From Gemmatimonadota bacterium (GTDB taxonomy: Bacteria; Gemmatimonadota; Gemmatimonadetes; Palauibacterales; Palauibacteraceae), in the NCBI GenBank assembly GCA_022820995.1, contig JAJEEM010000062.1:1-64000 (forward strand): 64,000 nt of DNA, read 5' to 3'. This document shows positions 1-9,610 of this stretch, piece after piece (the first letter of the stretch is position 1; every line of letters begins with the position of its first letter). The notes below the pieces were generated by a model. It was given only the letters and a program-made list of their open reading frames with translations, had not been told where the DNA came from and ran no database searches. Position numbers and translations under genes: made by a program.

Positions 1-1
1 C

Positions 2-559
2 CGCGCGCGGCTCGCCGGCCAATGGGACCGGGCGGGCGAGGTCATCCTGCGGAGCCGCACCCTGGACGGGCGGGCCGGCGCGGAGGTGCTGACCCCCTTC
101 CTCGTCGGCGGCGACGCCGGACAGACCGTGATGGTCCTCCGCGGCTGGCTGCCCGCGCCCGACGGCCTCCGCCCCGACCTCGCGTCCGGGTGGCCGAACT
201 CGCCTGGGGACGCCCGCACTCGCACGGTGGTGGAGGGCGTCTTCGTGTCCTCGCGGGACGGCCGCGGCGGACAGCCGCTCCGGGCCGAGATCGCCGGGGC
301 GCGCCACCTCGCCATCGCGGGGCTCGACCTGGCCCTGATCCGCCAACAAACGGACCTCGAGCCTACTCCCCATGTTCTCCGGGCGGACGACCCTCCCCCG
401 GGCGGCGCCCTGCGTCCCGCCCGCGCACTCGAGACCGACGCCGGCCCACACCTCTCCTACGCGATCCAGTGGTTCGCGTTCGCCGTCATCGGGCTCGGCG
501 GAACGGCGATTCTGCTCCGCTCCGACGGAAAATCCTCCTCCGAAAGGAAGCGACGTTGA
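2..559 (+). CDS. SURF1 family protein, 3' part (cytochrome c oxidase assembly)
   Basis: The reading frame is open from the left window edge, so the N-terminus and true start lie outside. The visible 185 residues fit the C-terminal half of SURF1: an opening LAGQWDRAGEVIL-like strand, a GAEVLTPFLV segment, and near the end the family hallmark HLSYAIQWFAFAVIGL, which is the second membrane helix. SURF1 proteins sit in the cytoplasmic membrane and help insert heme a into cytochrome oxidase. That role is family knowledge; no oxidase genes are visible here. The stop overlaps the TTG start of the next ORF (TTGA), which suggests translational coupling. The ORF track's 86 start is only an internal codon. 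Confidence 0.8.
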   Translation, partial: RARLAGQWDRAGEVILRSRTLDGRAGAEVLTPFLVGGDAGQTVMVLRGWLPAPDGLRPDLASGWPNSPGDARTRTVVEGVFVSSRDGRGGQPLRAEIAGARHLAIAGLDLALIRQQTDLEPTPHVLRADDPPPGGALRPARALETDAGPHLSYAIQWFAFAVIGLGGTAILLRSDGKSSSERKRR

Positions 560-861
560 GCCATCGAAAGTTCTCCGACCGCCGGGGAAGCCGCTGGGAG
601 GTACGCGTGGCCTCCCGGTCCGAATGGCGGTTCGAGCCGCTGCCGGGCAACCCGGCCGCCCCGCGCCGCGTCCGCCCCCCGCTCTACGCCGGGGACGACC
701 CGTTCGAACTCAGCGAACAGGAACTCCAGTCCATACTCGGCAACGCGACGCCGGACGCGAACACGGGTCGCGGGACTCCGGGCGCCTCCCCCTTCGGGGA
801 CGTCCAGAAGCCGCGCAGGAAGAAGTCGCCCTTCCTCGACGACCTTGCAGGCGATGACTGA
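556..861 (+). CDS. small hypothetical protein coupled to SURF1 gene
   Basis: A 101-residue ORF that I do not recognise. The TTG start at 556 overlaps the TGA stop of the SURF1 gene and has an AGGAAG ribosome-binding site 5 bases upstream, so I prefer it over the longer in-frame ORF from position 22, which merely shadows SURF1. The protein has no signal peptide or membrane segment. It is rich in Arg and Pro, with a charged C-terminal tail (KPRRKKSPFLDDLAGDD). The coupling suggests a membrane or respiratory-assembly context, but no function can be assigned. Confidence 0.55.
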   Translation: MSHRKFSDRRGSRWEVRVASRSEWRFEPLPGNPAAPRRVRPPLYAGDDPFELSEQELQSILGNATPDANTGRGTPGASPFGDVQKPRRKKSPFLDDLAGDD

Positions 862-1006
862 TCGTTGACGGACCCCCGCCCTCGTGCGGCGTCGATGCCG
901 GCGCCTGCGAAACCGGGATGGGGATTCCGCCGTACGGGCCCGCATCTTTCCCCCGCCGGGCATGACCCGACCGCAGTCCCACCCGACATCTCTCAGGAGG
1001 CAGGCG

Positions 1007-1771
1007 ATGTCTGAAACGCCGCTCGGCCGCTTCTGCTGGTACGAGCTTCTCACCACGGACCTCGAAGGCGCGCAGGACTTCTACCGGCAGGTCGCCGGCT
1101 GGGAGACCGGAACATGGCAGGGCGAAGGCCCGCCCTACATCACCTGGAACAACGACGGCACCCCCATCGGCGGCGTGATGCAGCTGCCCGACGAAGCTCT
1201 CGCCGACGGGGCCCCGCCCCACTGGATGCCCTACCTGTCGACGCCCGACGTGGACGCGACGACGGCGCGGGCCGAGGAACTGGGAGGCGGCGTGATCCAC
1301 CGCATGGAGATTCCCGAAGTCGGCCATATCTCGGTCCTCAGGGACCCCGGCGGGGCGGTGTTCACGGCGTACCAGCCTTCCGAACACACGCCCGGGCACG
1401 ACGGGCCGCCGGCCCTCGGCGAGTTCTCCTGGCACGAGTTGATCGCGGGAGACCTCGAGGCGGCGTGGTCGTTCTACTCCGACCTGTTCGGCTGGGAGAA
1501 GACGACGCAGATGGACATGGGCGAAGCCGGCATCTACCAGATGTACGGGCGAGACGGCAAGGAACTGGGCGGCATGATGACGCGGGGCGACGACATGCCG
1601 CCGCCGTGCTGGTCGCTCTACATCCTCGTGCCCGACGTGCACGCGTCGGCGGAGGTCGTGAAGGAACTGGGCGGGTCGGTCGTGATGGGGCCGATGGAGG
1701 TCCCCGGCGGCGAGTTTATCCTCATGGGCCTCGACCCGCAGGGAGCCGGCTTCGCCCTGCATAGCAGGTAA
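1007..1771 (+). CDS. VOC family protein with two glyoxalase-like domains
   Basis: This 254-residue cytoplasmic protein contains two vicinal-oxygen-chelate units in tandem (about residues 5-120 and 130-250). Both open with a similar phrase: RFCWYELLTTDLEGAQDFY in the first and FSWHELIAGDLEAAWSFY in the second. Each ends with a DPxGA-type strand. Two fused VOC modules are the usual form of the CFP30/27-kDa-antigen-like group, whose substrates are mostly unknown. The ATG at 1007 is chosen over the ORF-track start at 884 because an AGGAGG site lies just upstream. The gene is monocistronic, with a GC-rich hairpin directly behind the stop. Confidence 0.85.
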   Translation: MSETPLGRFCWYELLTTDLEGAQDFYRQVAGWETGTWQGEGPPYITWNNDGTPIGGVMQLPDEALADGAPPHWMPYLSTPDVDATTARAEELGGGVIHRMEIPEVGHISVLRDPGGAVFTAYQPSEHTPGHDGPPALGEFSWHELIAGDLEAAWSFYSDLFGWEKTTQMDMGEAGIYQMYGRDGKELGGMMTRGDDMPPPCWSLYILVPDVHASAEVVKELGGSVVMGPMEVPGGEFILMGLDPQGAGFALHSR

Positions 1772-1778
1772 GGGCCGA

Positions 1779-1800
1779 GCCGGGCCCCGGCGGGCCCGGC
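1779..1800. terminator. GC-rich hairpin between convergent genes
   Basis: The arms GCCGGGCC and GGCCCGGC form a perfect 8-bp stem with a 6-base loop. It lies in the 45-base gap between the convergent VOC gene and the small membrane protein gene. There is no clear T-run on either side, so it is a possible weak bidirectional terminator and not a canonical one. Confidence 0.4.
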
Positions 1801-1816
1801 AGCGGGGCCGGGCGCG

Positions 1817-2461
1817 TCAGTTCCGCGACGCCGGTCCCTCGCGGTCGGACAGCCCCGGAGGGGTCCCGAGAATCTCCGAGAGGATCACGGCGCGAGCCAG
1901 CGAGGGGTAGCGCTCGAGACGTTCCAGCGGGCCGTCCCCCGGTGCGGAGGCACGCCGACTCGCCACGCCGGGCGGACGCGGTTCACCGAGCGGACGCGCC
2001 GCCGAGTGCCGAGATGGCTCGCGCGGCGGGCCCGCGCGGACGGAGTGCGCCGGAAGCGGTGCAGGGGTGGCCTGGGGTCGGGGTGAAGGTGCAGGCCGGA
2101 TGAACGGAGGAGGCTCCGGGGCCTCCTCCGGGTCCACGTGCCCGACCATGCTGCCCGGCCGGCCTTCCTCCGCGGCCTGCTGCATCTGCTGCTCGAGCTG
2201 ACGGCCCATGTCGCGCAGCTGTTCGCGCAGGCTCGGGCGCTTCGGCGGTCCGGTCGTCGCGACCCCCGCATCCGGCGGCAGGTTCGGCATCCCGGGCAGC
2301 TCCACGGGTCCGTCCCCGCTCCTCGTCGGGTCCGCTTCCGGCCCCTCCCCCAGCGCCTGTTCCTGCCGCTGCCGGTTCTTCTTCATCGCGGCGCCGATGC
2401 TGCGCACCCAGAGGAAGATCATCAGCAGGATGAGGGGCAGTGCCCCTTCGAGATCGGGCAT
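1817..2461 (-). CDS. hypothetical single-pass membrane protein downstream of floA
   Basis: This 214-residue protein is not recognised beyond its layout. It has one N-terminal hydrophobic helix (about residues 7-22, ALPLILLMIFLWVRSIG), then a basic stretch, then a long Pro/Ala/Arg-rich and probably disordered tail. Its ATG shares one base with the floA stop (TGATG), so it is the third gene of the nfeD-floA operon and should be translated with floA. The location suggests a role at flotillin-type membrane domains, by context only. Confidence 0.6.
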   Translation of the reverse strand: MPDLEGALPLILLMIFLWVRSIGAAMKKNRQRQEQALGEGPEADPTRSGDGPVELPGMPNLPPDAGVATTGPPKRPSLREQLRDMGRQLEQQMQQAAEEGRPGSMVGHVDPEEAPEPPPFIRPAPSPRPQATPAPLPAHSVRAGPPREPSRHSAARPLGEPRPPGVASRRASAPGDGPLERLERYPSLARAVILSEILGTPPGLSDREGPASRN

Positions 2462-3447
2462 CAGCCGTCCTTATCGCTCTCCGGCGGCTTCGCGATCGAC
2501 CTGCGCATCTGTGTGTCGCTCTGGATGTTGCGGTACTTCATATAATCCATGATCCCGAGGTTGCCCTCACGGAACGCCTCGGCCATTGCGAGGGGAACCT
2601 CCGCTTCCGCCTTCACGACCTCGGCCTGCATCTGCTCGACGAGCGCCCGGTTCTCCTGCTCCGACGCGACCGCCATGGCCCGGCGCTCCTCGGCCTTGGC
2701 CTGCGCGATCCGCTTGTCCGCTTCCGCCTGGTCGGTCTGAAGCTCGGCGCCGATGTTCTTCCCCACGTCGACGTCGGCGATGTCGATGGAGAGGATCTCG
2801 AACGCGGTCCCGGAGTCGAGCCCCTTGGCGAGCACGGTCTTCGAGATGTTGTCCGGGTTCTCGAGCACCGCCTTGTGGGATGCGGCCGACCCGATCGTCG
2901 ACACGATCCCTTCGCCGACGCGCGCCAGGATCGTCTCCTCCCCCGCCCCGCCGACGAGGCGGTTGATGTTCGCCCGCACCGTCACGCGCGCCGTCGCGAT
3001 GAGCTGGATCCCGTCCTTCGCCATCGCGGCGACCTTCGGCGTCTGGATGACCCGCGGGTTGACCGAAACCTGCACCGCGTCGAGCACATCCCGTCCCGCG
3101 AGGTCGATCGCGGCGGCCTGCCGAAACGGCAGTTCGATCTGTGCCTTGTCCGCCGAAATGAGCGCGTTCACGACCCGCTCCACGTCGCCCCCGGCCAGGA
3201 AGTGCGACTCCAGTTCGTTCGTATGGAGCGGCAGGCCCGCCTTGTAGGAACTGATGAGCGGGTAGACGATCCGCGGCGGAGGGATTTTCCTCAGGCGCAT
3301 TCCCACCAGACTGCCGAGGCCCACGCGAACTCCCGACGCGATCGCCGTAACCCAGAGTCGGATCGGTACGATCCACGACAGAATGAGAAGGCCGAGCGCG
3401 GCGGCGATGAGGAAGATGATCCCGCTTCCGGCAAGATCCTGCAGCAT
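2461..3447 (-). CDS. floA: flotillin-like protein FloA
   Basis: The 328-residue length and full sequence pattern match FloA/YqfA. An N-terminal hydrophobic hairpin (about residues 8-30) is followed by the SPFH-like core with [18 protein letters not shown], and then a C-terminal Glu/Ala-rich coiled coil ([17 protein letters not shown]). Flotillins form scaffolds in ordered membrane patches. The gene starts 2 bases after the stop of the nfeD-type protease gene and is coupled to the following small membrane protein gene. The nfeD-floA pairing is the classic arrangement and supports both calls. Confidence 0.93.
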   Translation of the reverse strand: MLQDLAGSGIIFLIAAALGLLILSWIVPIRLWVTAIASGVRVGLGSLVGMRLRKIPPPRIVYPLISSYKAGLPLHTNELESHFLAGGDVERVVNALISADKAQIELPFRQAAAIDLAGRDVLDAVQVSVNPRVIQTPKVAAMAKDGIQLIATARVTVRANINRLVGGAGEETILARVGEGIVSTIGSAASHKAVLENPDNISKTVLAKGLDSGTAFEILSIDIADVDVGKNIGAELQTDQAEADKRIAQAKAEERRAMAVASEQENRALVEQMQAEVVKAEAEVPLAMAEAFREGNLGIMDYMKYRNIQSDTQMRRSIAKPPESDKDG

Positions 3448-3449
3448 AT

Positions 3450-4895
3450 TCAGACCTCGTTCCTGTTTTCGGATTCCGGCGCCCCTTTGGCGCGGCGCAC
3501 GAGAACCCGCCCGCTCGCGACCTCGAGGACCCGTATGGGGGTCCCGGCCTCGAGCCAGGGACCCTCGGTGACGACATGGATGCGTTCATCATTGACGATC
3601 GCGACCCCCGTGGGCCGCAGGTCGGTGGACGTGACGCCGCGTTGGCCGACGAGATCCTCGCGCGGGGGCGCGGAGAGGTACCCCGTCTCGCGGCTCGTCG
3701 AGTCGCGGAGGAAGAGCCCGGAGAATCGGTTGCTGCGGGGGAGGTGCCGCACGAGCGCCCACGTCGCCACCCCTACGAGAATGATGGAGAGCGAGACGAG
3801 ACCCGCCGCGTTGAACACCTGGTCGAAGGTCGGGACCTGGCCGACCATGCCCATGACGGCGGCCCCGAGTATCGCCGCCGTCCCGAGGATTCCCGCGATC
3901 CCGAAGCCGGGGATGACGAGGACTTCCAGCGCGATGAGCACCGCCCCCGCGCCGAACAGGAGGATCTCCTCGATCCCGGCGAGGTGAACGAGGTGGTGCG
4001 CGCCGAAGAACGCGCCCAGCGAGGCGAGTCCCACCGCGCCCGCCACCCCGAAGCTCGGCGTTCGCACCTCCACGATGAGTCCAAGGAAGCCGAGGCTCAG
4101 CAGCAGCGGCGCGACCGCCGGGTTCGTCAGGAAGCGGACGATCGCCTCCGCCCAGTTGGGCTGGACCTCCCGCACCGGGGCCGCCGGGAGCCGCGTGACC
4201 TCGAGGAGTTCGATGAGGTCCCGGACCTCGCCGTCCGCGACCCCGAGCTCCGTGGCCTCGTCCGTCGTGAGGGTGAGCAGCCGGCCGGCTTCGCTCACGC
4301 CCGGGACCTCGATGCTCTCGTCGACCATCGCCTCGGCGACGAGCGGATCCAGCCCCCGCTCCTCGGCCAGCGCCCGGAACTCGGAGCGCATCGCGCTCAC
4401 CATCTTCTCCGGAGCCTTCTCGCCCTCGCCGGTGACCGGCGTGGCGGCTCCCAGCGTGGAGCCCGGCCGCATGTAGATCCGGTCGGTCGCGAGCGCGATC
4501 ATCGCGCCCGCCGAGAGCGCGCGGCGGTTCACGTAGGCGTAGGTCGGGACCTCCGCGTCGCGCAGGTCGTCGATGATCTTCCAGGCCGCGTCGACCCGGC
4601 CGCCGGGCGTGTCGAGTTCGATGATCACGGCGGGCGCCCCGGACTCCGCCGCCTCCGAGAGCGCGCGAGCCACGAAGGGGGCCACGCCGAGTTCGATCGT
4701 GCCGGAGATCGGCACCCGCACCACCGTGGCCGCGGACTGCGCGACGGGGGCGGACGGCGAGAGGACGGCGCCGAGCCCCGGCGGCACGGGTCCGCCCGAC
4801 GCGGACGCCGCGACCACCGCCAGCCCGAGGGCGAGCAGCGGCGCCGGCAGCCCCGTGAGGCCCGGCTTCGTTCCCTGTCTCGTCATGGGTCGCAT
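3450..4895 (-). CDS. NfeD family membrane-bound serine protease (ClpP class)
   Basis: This is a long-form NfeD protein of about 481 residues. It has an N-terminal signal/anchor (about 15-33) and a ClpP-like protease domain with [12 protein letters not shown] and the nucleophile Ser of RALSAGAM (about residue 128), with a candidate Lys partner near 160-164. Four to five membrane helices follow (about 260-400), then a C-terminal OB-fold NfeD domain. Family members cleave or regulate membrane proteins together with flotillins. The start is ambiguous between ATG 4895 and ATG 4886. The ORF-track start at 5096 runs back into the next gene and is rejected. First gene of the floA operon. Confidence 0.88.
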   Translation of the reverse strand: MRPMTRQGTKPGLTGLPAPLLALGLAVVAASASGGPVPPGLGAVLSPSAPVAQSAATVVRVPISGTIELGVAPFVARALSEAAESGAPAVIIELDTPGGRVDAAWKIIDDLRDAEVPTYAYVNRRALSAGAMIALATDRIYMRPGSTLGAATPVTGEGEKAPEKMVSAMRSEFRALAEERGLDPLVAEAMVDESIEVPGVSEAGRLLTLTTDEATELGVADGEVRDLIELLEVTRLPAAPVREVQPNWAEAIVRFLTNPAVAPLLLSLGFLGLIVEVRTPSFGVAGAVGLASLGAFFGAHHLVHLAGIEEILLFGAGAVLIALEVLVIPGFGIAGILGTAAILGAAVMGMVGQVPTFDQVFNAAGLVSLSIILVGVATWALVRHLPRSNRFSGLFLRDSTSRETGYLSAPPREDLVGQRGVTSTDLRPTGVAIVNDERIHVVTEGPWLEAGTPIRVLEVASGRVLVRRAKGAPESENRNEV

Positions 4896-4933
4896 GGGCC
4901 GCAATCTAACGGTGCGGTGCATCGGCCGCCCAT

Positions 4934-7900
4934 TCAGCCGCCCGGCCGGTCCGGCACCGCGATCGGCTCGCCCGCCGAGGGCCGCACGCCTTCCGCGTAC
5001 AGTTGGGCATTCAGCGCCGGCACGCGCGTCTCGATGAGCGCGTTGAGCCGGTCCAGCAACTCCGGCATCACGTTCCAGACCTCGTCGACCTGCCACAGGT
5101 GGTCCGCGGTCGGGACCGTGGACGAGCCCTGGATCGCGTTCGCGACGCCGGCGTTCCTGCGCGCATCCCCCAGCTCGTCGCGAATCTCCTCCACCTCCTC
5201 CTCGATCGCCTCAATCTCCTCATCGAGTCCGTCGGGCGCCTCGTCCGCGCCCTCGATCAGCTCCTCCGCCGCGGACAGCTGCTCCTCGATCGCGTCGAGG
5301 GCCTGCCCCGCCTCGTAGATCGGACCCGCCATGGCGTGGAGGCTCATCAGCGCCTCCTGCCGCGCCATCCGGTCCGCCCGGCTCATCGGCCGGCGGGGCT
5401 CCGCGACGACCTCGACCGTAGCCGAATACGTCTCGCCCCCCGCCTCCATGCTCACCGTGTACTCGCCGGGCAGGACGATCGGGCCCTGCGGCGCGCCGCC
5501 GAAGAAGCCGCCGCCTCCGCCGGGGCCGCCGCCCGCGCCGCCCTCGCGCTCGTAGGGCGCGTCGTGACGCCAGTCCCAGATGACCTCGTTGATGCCGACC
5601 TCCGCGGGCGCCTCCAGCGTACGCACATGTACCCCCGAGGCGTCTGAAATCGCCAATGAGAAGGAATCCGCGGCGTCCTCGGCGGCGTCCCCCGCACCAT
5701 CATCGTCCGAACCGTCGACGTCGTCATCCTCATCAGCGTCGCCGTCTCCGTTGTCGCCGTCGGCGTGCTCCTCCCCGTCGTCGTCCTCGGCCACGGCCTC
5801 CTCCGGGGCGTCGCGCAGGTAGTAGCGGATCCGGGCCCCGCGCGGCGGGTTCGGCGCGCTGTAGGTGGCGCCGTAGAAGGGCCAGTCCCCGCGCTCCGTC
5901 CACATGATCGAATGGTCGCCGAACACGCGGCCGGCCTCGGCGAGCATCCCCTCGGAGAGCGCCTCGAGCGGCGCCACGTCGGCGAGGATATAGAGGCTGC
6001 GCCCGTGCGTGCCGACGATGAGGTCGTTCTCGCGCGGGTGCACGAGGATGTCGTCCACCGGCACCGTGGGCAGGTTGTTCTTGAGCTGCACCCAGTTCTC
6101 CCCGCGGTCCACGGAGACGAAGACGCCGACCTCGTTCCCGATGAAGAGGAGGTTCGGCGCCCGGTGGTGCTCGACGATCACGTTCACCGACCACCCGTCC
6201 GGGAGCCCGTTCGCGATCGCCCGCCAGCTCTGCCCGTAGTCCTCGCTCACGTAGGCGTAGGCCGCGTAGTCGCCGTTCCGGTGCCCGTCGAAGGTCGCGT
6301 ACACCCGTCCCTCGACGTGGTGGGACGGCTCCACCCGGCTCACGTACGTCCGCTCCGGGAGGCCGGGGATGCGGTCGACGACGTTCTCCCACGTCTCTCC
6401 GTCATCGCGCGTCACCTGCAGGTTCCCGTCGTCCGTCCCCGCGTAGATGAGTCCCGGTACGAGCGACGATTCCTCCACCGAGGTGAGGTTGCCGTAGTTC
6501 GCGATCCCGTCGTTGAGCGACATCTGCGGCTCGGAGCCGGGGACGCCCATGATCTCGAGTTCCTCGCGGTCGATCTGCTTCGTGAGGTCGAGCCCCCCGA
6601 CCTCCTCCCACGACATCCCGTAGTCCCGCGAGCGCAGCAGGTAGTTCGCGCCCAGGTAGACCGTCGCCGGGTCGTGCGGCGAGAGGAGGAGCGGCGAGTT
6701 CCAGTTGTAGCGATAGGCCTTCGTCGTGTCGCCGTCCGCGCGCGGCCCGACGATCGGACGCATGGGAATCTTCTCTCCCGTCGTAAGGTCGTAGCGGTTC
6801 ATGTTCCCGCCCTGCGACTCCGAGTACACGATCGTGGAGTCGGTGGGGTCGACGATCGTGAAGAAGCCGTCGCCGTAGGCCGTCTCGTACCAGTCCTGGT
6901 GCCGGATGCCGTGGAACGAGCGCGTGTCCGACGGCCCGCACCACGCGTCGTTATCCTGCAGTCCCCCGCACACCGCGTAAGGCGTCCGCATGTCGAAGCC
7001 GATCGCGTAGAACTGGCCGAGCGGGATGTTGTCGAACATGCGCCAGTGCGCGGCCCCGTCCCACGAGGCCGCGACCCCGCCGTCGCTCCCCAGGATCAGG
7101 TGGTCCGGATCCTCCGGGTTGATCCACAGCTGGTGGTGGTCCACGTGAATCTGGACGGCGCCGTCGTTGCGGAACGTCCGTCCCCCGTCATCGGAGATCG
7201 CGAGCTGCGTCCCGAGGACGTAGATGCGGTCGGGGTTGCCGGGATCTATGCGGACCTGGGAGTAGTACATTGGGCGCGGATTCGTGTCCGACACCTTCTC
7301 CCATGTCTCGCCGCGGTCGGTGGAGCGGAAGAGCCCGCCCTGGCGCGGACCGCCGCCTCCGCCCCCGAAGCCCTGGCCGGGCCGCCGCGGATCCGCCTCG
7401 ACGAGCGCGTAGACGAGGTTCCCGTCCTGGCGGTAGATGTCGATGCCGATGCGCCCCTTGTCCCCGTCGGGGAGGCCCTCGGTGAGTTCCGTCCAGTTGT
7501 CGCCGCCGTCCACCGTGCGGTAGAGACCGCTCCCCGGCCCGCCGCCGTTGAATCCCCAGCCGGTCCGCTGCCGCTGGTACATCGCCGCGAAGATCGTGTT
7601 GGGGTCGGCGGGGTCCATCGCGAGGTCGATCGCGCCCGTGTGGTCGTCGACGTACAGCACGTTCTCCCACGTCTCCCCGCCGTCGCGGGTCCGGAAGACG
7701 CCGCGCTCGGGGTTCGAACCCCAGAGGTCCCCCATCGCGGCCACGTGCACGATGTCGGGGTTCCGCGGGTGAATGAGGATGCGGGCGATGTGCTTCGTCG
7801 CCTCCAGCCCCATGTGCATCCACGTGTTCCCGCCGTCCGTCGACTTGTAGACGCCGTTCCCCCACGGGGAGGACTGTCGGTTCTGCGGCTCCCCGGTGCC

Positions 7901-8233
7901 GACCCAGACGAGGTTCGGATTCGCCTGGTGGAGGGTCACGTCCCCGATCGAGCTCGTCGGCTGGTCGTCGAAGAGCGGCGTCCAGGACGTGCCGTGGTTC
8001 TCCGTCTTCCACAGCCCGCCGGTGGCGGTGCCGAGATAGAAGATCTGGGGCTTTGCCTCGACGACGTCGAGGTCGGCGATGCGGCCTCCCATGAGGGCGG
8101 GGCCGACCTCCCGGTACTCGAGGTGGGAGATCGCCGTCTCGAGCGCGGACTGGGCGACAGCGGCTGTCGCGCCGGTCGTGGCGCCGAAGAGGAGACCGGT
8201 CGCGGAGAGCGCGAGAACTCGGGCTGCTTTCAT
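4934..8233 (-). CDS. secreted Asp-box (sortilin/VPS10-like) beta-propeller protein
   Basis: A 1099-residue secreted protein. The signal peptide covers about residues 1-28 and ends AAVAQS. At least eight Asp-box repeats of the SxDxGxTW type are visible, such as STDGGNTW, TRDGGETW, SRDYGMSW and SVDRGENW. These are the hallmark of BNR/VPS10 beta-propellers. A C-terminal Ig-like/FlgD-like segment (EYTVSMEAGGETYSATVEV) and a helical tail follow. Between propeller and Ig-like segment lies a roughly 45-residue stretch of almost only Asp, Glu, Gly and Ala, and later a Gly-rich loop. Large families of this type are common in Gemmatimonadota and often annotated as glycosyl hydrolases; no catalytic site is evident. 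The ATG at 8233 is chosen because the signal peptide starts there. Confidence 0.85.
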   Translation of the reverse strand: MKAARVLALSATGLLFGATTGATAAVAQSALETAISHLEYREVGPALMGGRIADLDVVEAKPQIFYLGTATGGLWKTENHGTSWTPLFDDQPTSSIGDVTLHQANPNLVWVGTGEPQNRQSSPWGNGVYKSTDGGNTWMHMGLEATKHIARILIHPRNPDIVHVAAMGDLWGSNPERGVFRTRDGGETWENVLYVDDHTGAIDLAMDPADPNTIFAAMYQRQRTGWGFNGGGPGSGLYRTVDGGDNWTELTEGLPDGDKGRIGIDIYRQDGNLVYALVEADPRRPGQGFGGGGGGPRQGGLFRSTDRGETWEKVSDTNPRPMYYSQVRIDPGNPDRIYVLGTQLAISDDGGRTFRNDGAVQIHVDHHQLWINPEDPDHLILGSDGGVAASWDGAAHWRMFDNIPLGQFYAIGFDMRTPYAVCGGLQDNDAWCGPSDTRSFHGIRHQDWYETAYGDGFFTIVDPTDSTIVYSESQGGNMNRYDLTTGEKIPMRPIVGPRADGDTTKAYRYNWNSPLLLSPHDPATVYLGANYLLRSRDYGMSWEEVGGLDLTKQIDREELEIMGVPGSEPQMSLNDGIANYGNLTSVEESSLVPGLIYAGTDDGNLQVTRDDGETWENVVDRIPGLPERTYVSRVEPSHHVEGRVYATFDGHRNGDYAAYAYVSEDYGQSWRAIANGLPDGWSVNVIVEHHRAPNLLFIGNEVGVFVSVDRGENWVQLKNNLPTVPVDDILVHPRENDLIVGTHGRSLYILADVAPLEALSEGMLAEAGRVFGDHSIMWTERGDWPFYGATYSAPNPPRGARIRYYLRDAPEEAVAEDDDGEEHADGDNGDGDADEDDDVDGSDDDGAGDAAEDAADSFSLAISDASGVHVRTLEAPAEVGINEVIWDWRHDAPYEREGGAGGGPGGGGGFFGGAPQGPIVLPGEYTVSMEAGGETYSATVEVVAEPRRPMSRADRMARQEALMSLHAMAGPIYEAGQALDAIEEQLSAAEELIEGADEAPDGLDEEIEAIEEEVEEIRDELGDARRNAGVANAIQGSSTVPTADHLWQVDEVWNVMPELLDRLNALIETRVPALNAQLYAEGVRPSAGEPIAVPDRPGG

Positions 8234-8315
8234 CGTACTGCCTCGGAAACGGGGAGATGACGGGCTTCCGCCCGCAAACTGCACCGCGGAGATGCCCGCG
8301 CAATACGCCGGACGC

Positions 8316-9509
8316 CTATTCCCGGAACGAGCCCGGCTCCCGGGACGAAGCCTGTTCCCGGAACGAGGCCGAGCCCCCGGCCAGCGGCAGGACTTCCTCC
8401 ACCAGGGCCATGAGCAGCCGGCCCGGCTCCTCGAACATGATCATGTGCGAACTGCGCTCGAAGGTGACGAACCGTTTGCGGGGCGCCTCGATGCGGTCGA
8501 AATAGTCGCGGGCGCTTTCGTACGGAGTGTGCAGATCGAACCGTCCGTGGAGGATGACGACCGGCACCTCGAAGCGTTCCACGAGTCGCGTCGGCCGGGG
8601 TTCCGGCGCCCGGTCGATCAGATGGCGCTCGGCCCAGGACATCGCCGGCCGGAGGTTCGCCACCTCGGCCTCCGAATACTCCGGCCCCCACTCGGGCAGC
8701 GCGAAGTAGAGGTCGAACGTCGGCTTCCCGTACCAGCCGCCGTCGTATTCCCGGGCCCACCTCCGGGCGGCGAGCAGCTTGTCGACCGCACCCGGACCCG
8801 CAGGCGGAGGATAGGGCTGGAGAGCTTCCAGTTCGCGGATCGCCGTCGTGTCGTTCGCCGCGCGGACGCGCTCCATGAGCGTCGCGTACAGTTGGGTTTC
8901 GGCGTCGGGGCCTCCGGCCTGCCCGAGCCCGACGTAGGCCTGGAAGCGTTCGGGATGCTGTTCGACGAGCCGCGGCCCGATCCGTGTCCCGTAGGAGTAT
9001 CCGAGGACGACGAGCTTCTCTTGACCGAGCCTCGCGAGCAGGTGCTCGACGACCACCGCGGCGTCGTCCACGAGTTGCTGGAGCGTCATCGTCGGCCCCA
9101 GCCGGGCGGAGTCCGCGGGGGAGAAGCTCTTGCCCACGCCCCGCCGGTCCCAGTTCACGACCGTAAAGAAGTCCTCCCACGGCTTCTGGTAGGCCCAACT
9201 CGCCCCCATCACCGGGCTGCCGGGACCCCCGTGGAGCACGAGAAGGATCGGGTTGGCCCGGTTGAGCCCCCGGATCGAGACCCACTGGGTCGAACCGTTC
9301 ACCTCGATGGGCTCGAGGACTTCGATCCCCTCGGGCGTGTGGATGCGGCGAAGTTCGGCCAGGCGCCCGGTGATCGAATCCCTGGGGATGGCGCCGGCGG
9401 CGGCGCTCGGGGCAGAGACGCCCTGGGCAGAGGCGCTCTGGGCCGCGGTGCTCAGCGGCGTGCCGAGGAGCGCGACCGCCAGGATCGCGATGGTCTTCGA
9501 ATAGCGCAT
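8316..9509 (-). CDS. secreted alpha/beta hydrolase (peptidase S33, prolyl iminopeptidase-like)
   Basis: This 397-residue protein has a signal peptide (about 1-29) and a complete alpha/beta hydrolase fold. The oxyanion motif HGGPG is at about 93-97, the DRRGVGKS segment follows, and the nucleophile elbow is GYSYGT (Ser about 172). Late residues ILHGRFDLHTPY and FERSSHMIMFE carry the likely acid and His. HGGPG plus this spacing is typical of S33 proline iminopeptidases or tricorn-interacting factors. The ATG at 9509 has a GGAGGG site upstream. The C-terminus ends with an odd short repeat of the FRE/SREPG type that follows repeated DNA at the 3' end. Confidence 0.82.
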   Translation of the reverse strand: MRYSKTIAILAVALLGTPLSTAAQSASAQGVSAPSAAAGAIPRDSITGRLAELRRIHTPEGIEVLEPIEVNGSTQWVSIRGLNRANPILLVLHGGPGSPVMGASWAYQKPWEDFFTVVNWDRRGVGKSFSPADSARLGPTMTLQQLVDDAAVVVEHLLARLGQEKLVVLGYSYGTRIGPRLVEQHPERFQAYVGLGQAGGPDAETQLYATLMERVRAANDTTAIRELEALQPYPPPAGPGAVDKLLAARRWAREYDGGWYGKPTFDLYFALPEWGPEYSEAEVANLRPAMSWAERHLIDRAPEPRPTRLVERFEVPVVILHGRFDLHTPYESARDYFDRIEAPRKRFVTFERSSHMIMFEEPGRLLMALVEEVLPLAGGSASFREQASSREPGSFRE

Positions 9510-9557
9510 GATCACGTCCCTCCGTCGCCGACCCGCACGTTCGGGCCGACCACCGTC

Positions 9558-9595
9558 GAAAATCTGTCTCCGGAAGCGTTGAAAATCTGTCTCCG
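9558..9595. repeat. two 15-bp direct repeats in a divergent promoter region
   Basis: GAAAATCTGTCTCCG occurs at 9558-9572 and again at 9581-9595, with 23 bp between starts. The pair sits in the 101-base gap between the divergent S33-type hydrolase and serine hydrolase genes. It may be a regulator binding site or a repetitive extragenic element. Confidence 0.6.
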
Positions 9596-9610
9596 CCCCG
9601 CCAGTGTTCC

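Noticed and set aside
7695-7730. tRNA-like T-arm sequence (GGTTCGAACCCC)
   Set aside because: It lies within the Asp-box gene in frame (encoding SNPE), and no acceptor, D- or anticodon stem can be drawn around it. A similar TTCGAACCCC at about 42717 is also coding.
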